Of a DNA stretch of 64,000 bases, positions 60,441 through 64,000 are shown piece after piece. The notes under the pieces are model-generated. The model searched no databases. It was given only the letters and a program-made list of their open reading frames with translations, and was not told where the DNA came from. The position numbers were made by a program, and so were the translations under genes. The first letter of the stretch is position 1. Every line of letters begins with the position of its first letter. The DNA is from Paramecium tetraurelia (Eukaryota; Ciliophora; Oligohymenophorea; Peniculida; Parameciidae): assembly GCF_000165425.1 (NCBI RefSeq), contig NW_001799011.1, forward strand, positions 187,933 to 251,932, read 5' to 3'.

Positions 60441-63400
60441 TCACATTCCTAACCTGTTTAAATAATGTTAAAATTCAACATCTATTAAATACAAAATCAA
60501 ACTTACTTGTTTCGCAACTTATAACAACTTTATATAAGGATCCATCCATCAAACTAGCTAGTAGAACAAAAGATTCATTCTCCATATCTAATCGATATTC
60601 AAGAGAAATTACATTAAGTGAATGTCTTAATTCCGACATTGGATGTATTTTGATACAAGTGGAAAAATATAGGGGGTTGATCCGGTAGACTAGCTATATC
60701 CTAAATTATAAGTATCTCTCCCTTAAGAGTGGACACCAATAGGTGAGACTATTAGTATATGCTGATTTCAGTTATAGTGCCCATGTTGTTGTAAGAATAT
60801 CTCTAAATATTCAAACCATTAACTCTAAAAATGATATTGCTCAGATAATACCTGGTTGCTATAATTTAATTTTTGCTTGTATATAATACAATTAACCCAT
60901 TCCCATTGGTGACAATATTCTGTACTTTTTCTCCATCCATTAAATCAAGTTTAATATCATTCAGGAATAATCCAGAAATGATAGAGTGAATTTATAGTTT
61001 CCCAATTTTATCCAAACTTATGACAACTTACAAAGTATCATCAATATGAACGCATTTGATGGTTCTATCATGTCCATAGAGTATTAAAGATGGGGTGGAG
61101 AAGAACGAAATTAACTTATCATTTGAATGAATGGCCTTCCATATAGTCACTCTATTGTCTTTTGCTCCTAAACATAATATTTTCAATTTAGGGGAATATG
61201 ATAAACAAGTGACTCTCTTTTTATGTAATTTGATTTTATGACTAATCTAAGCTGATTAAGATTTGTCTGCAATTAAGTTATATATGTAAACTGCGCCACT
61301 TAAATACCCACAAACAAATAGAACATGGTCATCGAACTGAAATTATAATTCTTTTGAATGCAGTTTCTCATTTCCTCTAATAGAAAATGATGAGGCATTT
61401 GCCAATTTGTCATCACTTTCTCTTCTCTCTTAATTACTATTAAATCTAAAATATTTAAAATAAATACTTTAATTTGTACACTTATTTGTCATTCAATAAA
61501 ACATATAAATTTTCACTCTCCTTGTAGATTTTTATAGCTACTTTTTTATCAAACTTCATAATTTTCTTAGAATTGAGAGACTTTCTTTCACTTAGGAGTT
61601 TGATTAAGTTTATTGGTGTAAACTAAAAGGACTCCTATTTTTGTTTAGGCCAATGAGGCTTTGTAAATAGTTGAAATGGCACCTAACCAAACTACTATAT
61701 TTAAGCTAAATATCCCAATCTTTCTTAACTTGGTAATTTCTCTATGTATGTTATACACGAATCATAGGTTAACCAATGATATAGGTTATCCTTTTTCTTT
61801 GCCTCTTCACCATAGGCATAAGGCCCAAAAATTAAATTAATCCAATTATGCAATTTCTCACTTACATAACTAGACTCAAGAGCCTACCTATTAATTTCAA
61901 TAAACTCCTCGCAACTTGATGCCCATGGAGGTAATACTACATCATCTACTTAATCTTGATTCTATCTCTGACCAAATTATATCTTATTAATATTCTTCAG
62001 AAATTCTGGCAAATAAAAATACTCAGGAATGAGTTCTCTATAATCTTAATTATCATTTTAGCAAGATTCCCAAATGTTTGAGATTGAGAAAAATATTCTA
62101 TCAGGTTAATCTAATTTACCATCTTGTAATTCGCAAGACAATGTTGTAAATGGCTCTATTCTCACTAGAGTATTAATTATTTAAGCAGCAACGCTATAAT
62201 GAGATCCAAATAAAAAGAATTCATTCTAAGTTTATTTCAAGGATTCAGACCTAATTTTACAGTTTTTCAGTCTCTCCTCATTTTAGGAACTAATCATCTT
62301 CTCTAAATCCCTGTATATCTCTCTTTTTGTCTATAATAATATTAATTAATTTAAATTACTAAATCAATAGTCTTGCTTTTATAGTCACTAATAACCCAGG
62401 GGAATATTGGATACTAATTCAAATCATTAAAAGATCTTCCAGAATATTTGTTGATTAACATTAGATACTCAAAATTGGACAACTTGCCTTTCACCCATTT
62501 CTTAGTATATTCCTTTGCTTGAAATTCTAAAATTAATCTAACATTTACCTCCTCTTTTGTCTATCACAATTGTGAAAAAATTGTTCTACTTGATTTAATT
62601 CAAAAATTGCGTTCTTCTCTCTTAATCATATAAAACGAAAAAGTAAGATTTAGTGTTTTTGCAGAATATCTCAATAGCAATTTCTTTATGTGAGTATCTC
62701 CTAGTTTGAATTTCCAAAATTTAAGAGGTGTTTATAATTTTCTTCTTCTTCAATTTTTTTAAATTATAAGGCTATTAATATTATTATATTATGTAATACT
62801 ATTGTTCCATATATATAGAATTCCTTATCTGGACGTTCTTAGCCATCACTTTGGAATTGAATGACTTTGCCCTTTTCTAATAATTTTAATTCACCATATA
62901 CTTGCATCTTTACCCTAATCCATTCACAATGATATAAATTAGAATCCAATAGCATTGATTCACTCTATTATTGATGCCACTCGATATTTTTATCACTCTA
63001 TATTTCAGCCATATTTTATAAATTCTTGGTAATTTATATTGCATGTTTAGCTGATATATTACAAGTTTAGTTTCTTGTATTTCTTCTTCCAATAAATTAA
63101 CTTTTATCTTTTCTGTATATGCTACTCTATTCTAATGCTAACTTCTCATTCTAAGAGACATAATTTTGGATTTCAATCTATGGTGCCTCACCTGGAGAAT
63201 TCCTTCTGAACTCAGAACCATTTGATTTCATAATAAAAGGAGATTACAATTCCTAGGAGAATGTGTTTTGCACCTACATAATAGGTATGTTGAATAATGA
63301 AGTCTAATCCAGGTATTCTACATTTTATTATGTAGCAATTTGATTTTGAGGAGCTAATTTTATTGAATTAGTGTTTGAATTTGAACCCTCTGATTCCAAC

Positions 63401-64000
63401 TAGATAAAATTTTATCTTTATTATTCTGGAGATTCCCCTTGGGATATCATAGAACTGTTTTATTTCATGAGATTCAGTTGAAATTGTTGGCAATTTATGT
63501 AGTCATCTCTGCATTTTCTTAAGTCCTTCACAAAAAACAATGATCTTGATAAGGAATCGAAGTAATTTGTTCTCTTATACACTCCTTTGCTCGAAGTAGA
63601 ACCATTTTATAATACAACCTTAACACTTCTTAACTTACAAGATCTCCTTTCTTATGGTTCTATATCGAAATAAGTTTAGGTTGTGATGGATATGATGAAT
63701 AGGATAATTTCAATATTCTCTAAACTTAAGAAAACTTCAGCCAAACTTGTATCCTCAATAATATTGGCCCCTTAATAGATTACTTTAGCCTCTTAATTTA
63801 ATTCATAAGTTATCTTATGTTATATCTACTTCTTTATCATGTTCATTATGAAATTTGAATCTTGTATGTTCTAAGCTCTAATAACCTTCAAGACATCTTT
63901 GATTTCAGCAATTTAATAACTGGACTTAAATTTCTCAAAATCTAGGTACTGCATTTCTCTACCTATAGAATAATAATCAATAATACTTTAAATTTCATCC
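60441..64000 (-). CDS. BEACH-WD40 protein, 5' part outside window
   Basis: The gene runs off the right edge, so its start is missing. A PH-like region precedes BEACH (IRVKMQVYGELKLLEKGKVI; EFYIYGTIVLHN). The BEACH domain contains [99 protein letters not shown] and VPFQLFTKPHWP. C-terminal WD40-type repeats occupy about 60,470-61,550. BEACH proteins (LYST, neurobeachin, LvsA) act in lysosome and vesicle traffic. A 29-nt intron splits the BEACH domain near 62,345. The end at 60,441 assumes a 25-nt GTA...TAG intron; without it the stop would be 60,475. Confidence 0.9.

Noticed and set aside
60437-60688. Plus-strand ORF of 83 codons
   Set aside because: It lies opposite the C-terminal end of the BEACH-WD40 gene and has no independent support.
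1-64000. CRISPR arrays, bacterial operons, rRNA genes
   Set aside because: None seen; the genetic code, introns and gene content are those of a ciliate nucleus.

Overview
This window looks like macronuclear DNA of a Paramecium-type ciliate. TAA and TAG appear in frame everywhere, where glutamine is expected, and TGA is the only stop. Introns are tiny (about 19-37 nt, mostly 22-30), start with GTA or GTT and end in TAG, AAG or CAG. The sequence is very AT-rich, genes lie tens to hundreds of bases apart on both strands, and one gene encodes a trichocyst matrix protein. I cannot name the species. A 150-base run of N lies inside a ribosomal protein gene, so this is a draft scaffold.

Layout. 1-12.6 kb: an unrecognised gene running off the left edge, a large coiled-coil protein, a DoxX-like membrane protein, cytosolic seryl-tRNA synthetase, a small coiled-coil protein, a trichocyst matrix protein and a membrane protein of unknown function. 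12.9-22.4 kb: a mitochondrial-carrier-like protein, a RanGAP-like LRR protein, a CTD/SCP-type phosphatase, a Skp1-like remnant, a DUF167 protein, a PDI-like thioredoxin protein and a PHD-DDT/WHIM-like chromatin protein. 22.5-28.5 kb: three kinase-fold genes (a CaMK-like kinase, a degenerate pseudokinase, a doublecortin-like kinase). 28.6-37.1 kb: poorly resolved hypothetical genes, an Alba-like protein, tRNA-Ala, V-ATPase subunit c and VPS4. 37.1-43.9 kb: a dCTPase/MazG-type protein, a Q-rich protein, a Myb-like protein, tRNA-Val, a CCCH zinc-finger protein, BolA and ribosomal proteins eL27 and eL6.

44.4-53.1 kb holds the most striking structure: two inverted copies of about 1.34 kb, roughly 6 kb apart. 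Each copy encodes a kinase-like/coiled protein. Between them lie a multipass membrane protein, a GSK3-type kinase and a second, worn membrane-protein gene. Just outside the right arm is a related kinase-like gene. 54.7-64 kb: calcineurin B, a hypothetical gene, a formin with FH1-FH2, and a BEACH-WD40 protein running off the right edge.

How the genes relate. There are no operons, and neighbours are mostly unrelated housekeeping, signalling and trafficking genes. Possible functional themes are Ca2+/exocytosis (trichocyst protein, calcineurin B, CaMK-like kinase), endomembrane and acidification (VPS4, V-ATPase c, BEACH protein) and translation (SerRS, eL27, eL6, two tRNAs). A few genes carry single-base frame breaks or lone in-frame TGAs that no short intron explains. 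These may be assembly errors, decaying duplicates or unresolved splicing.
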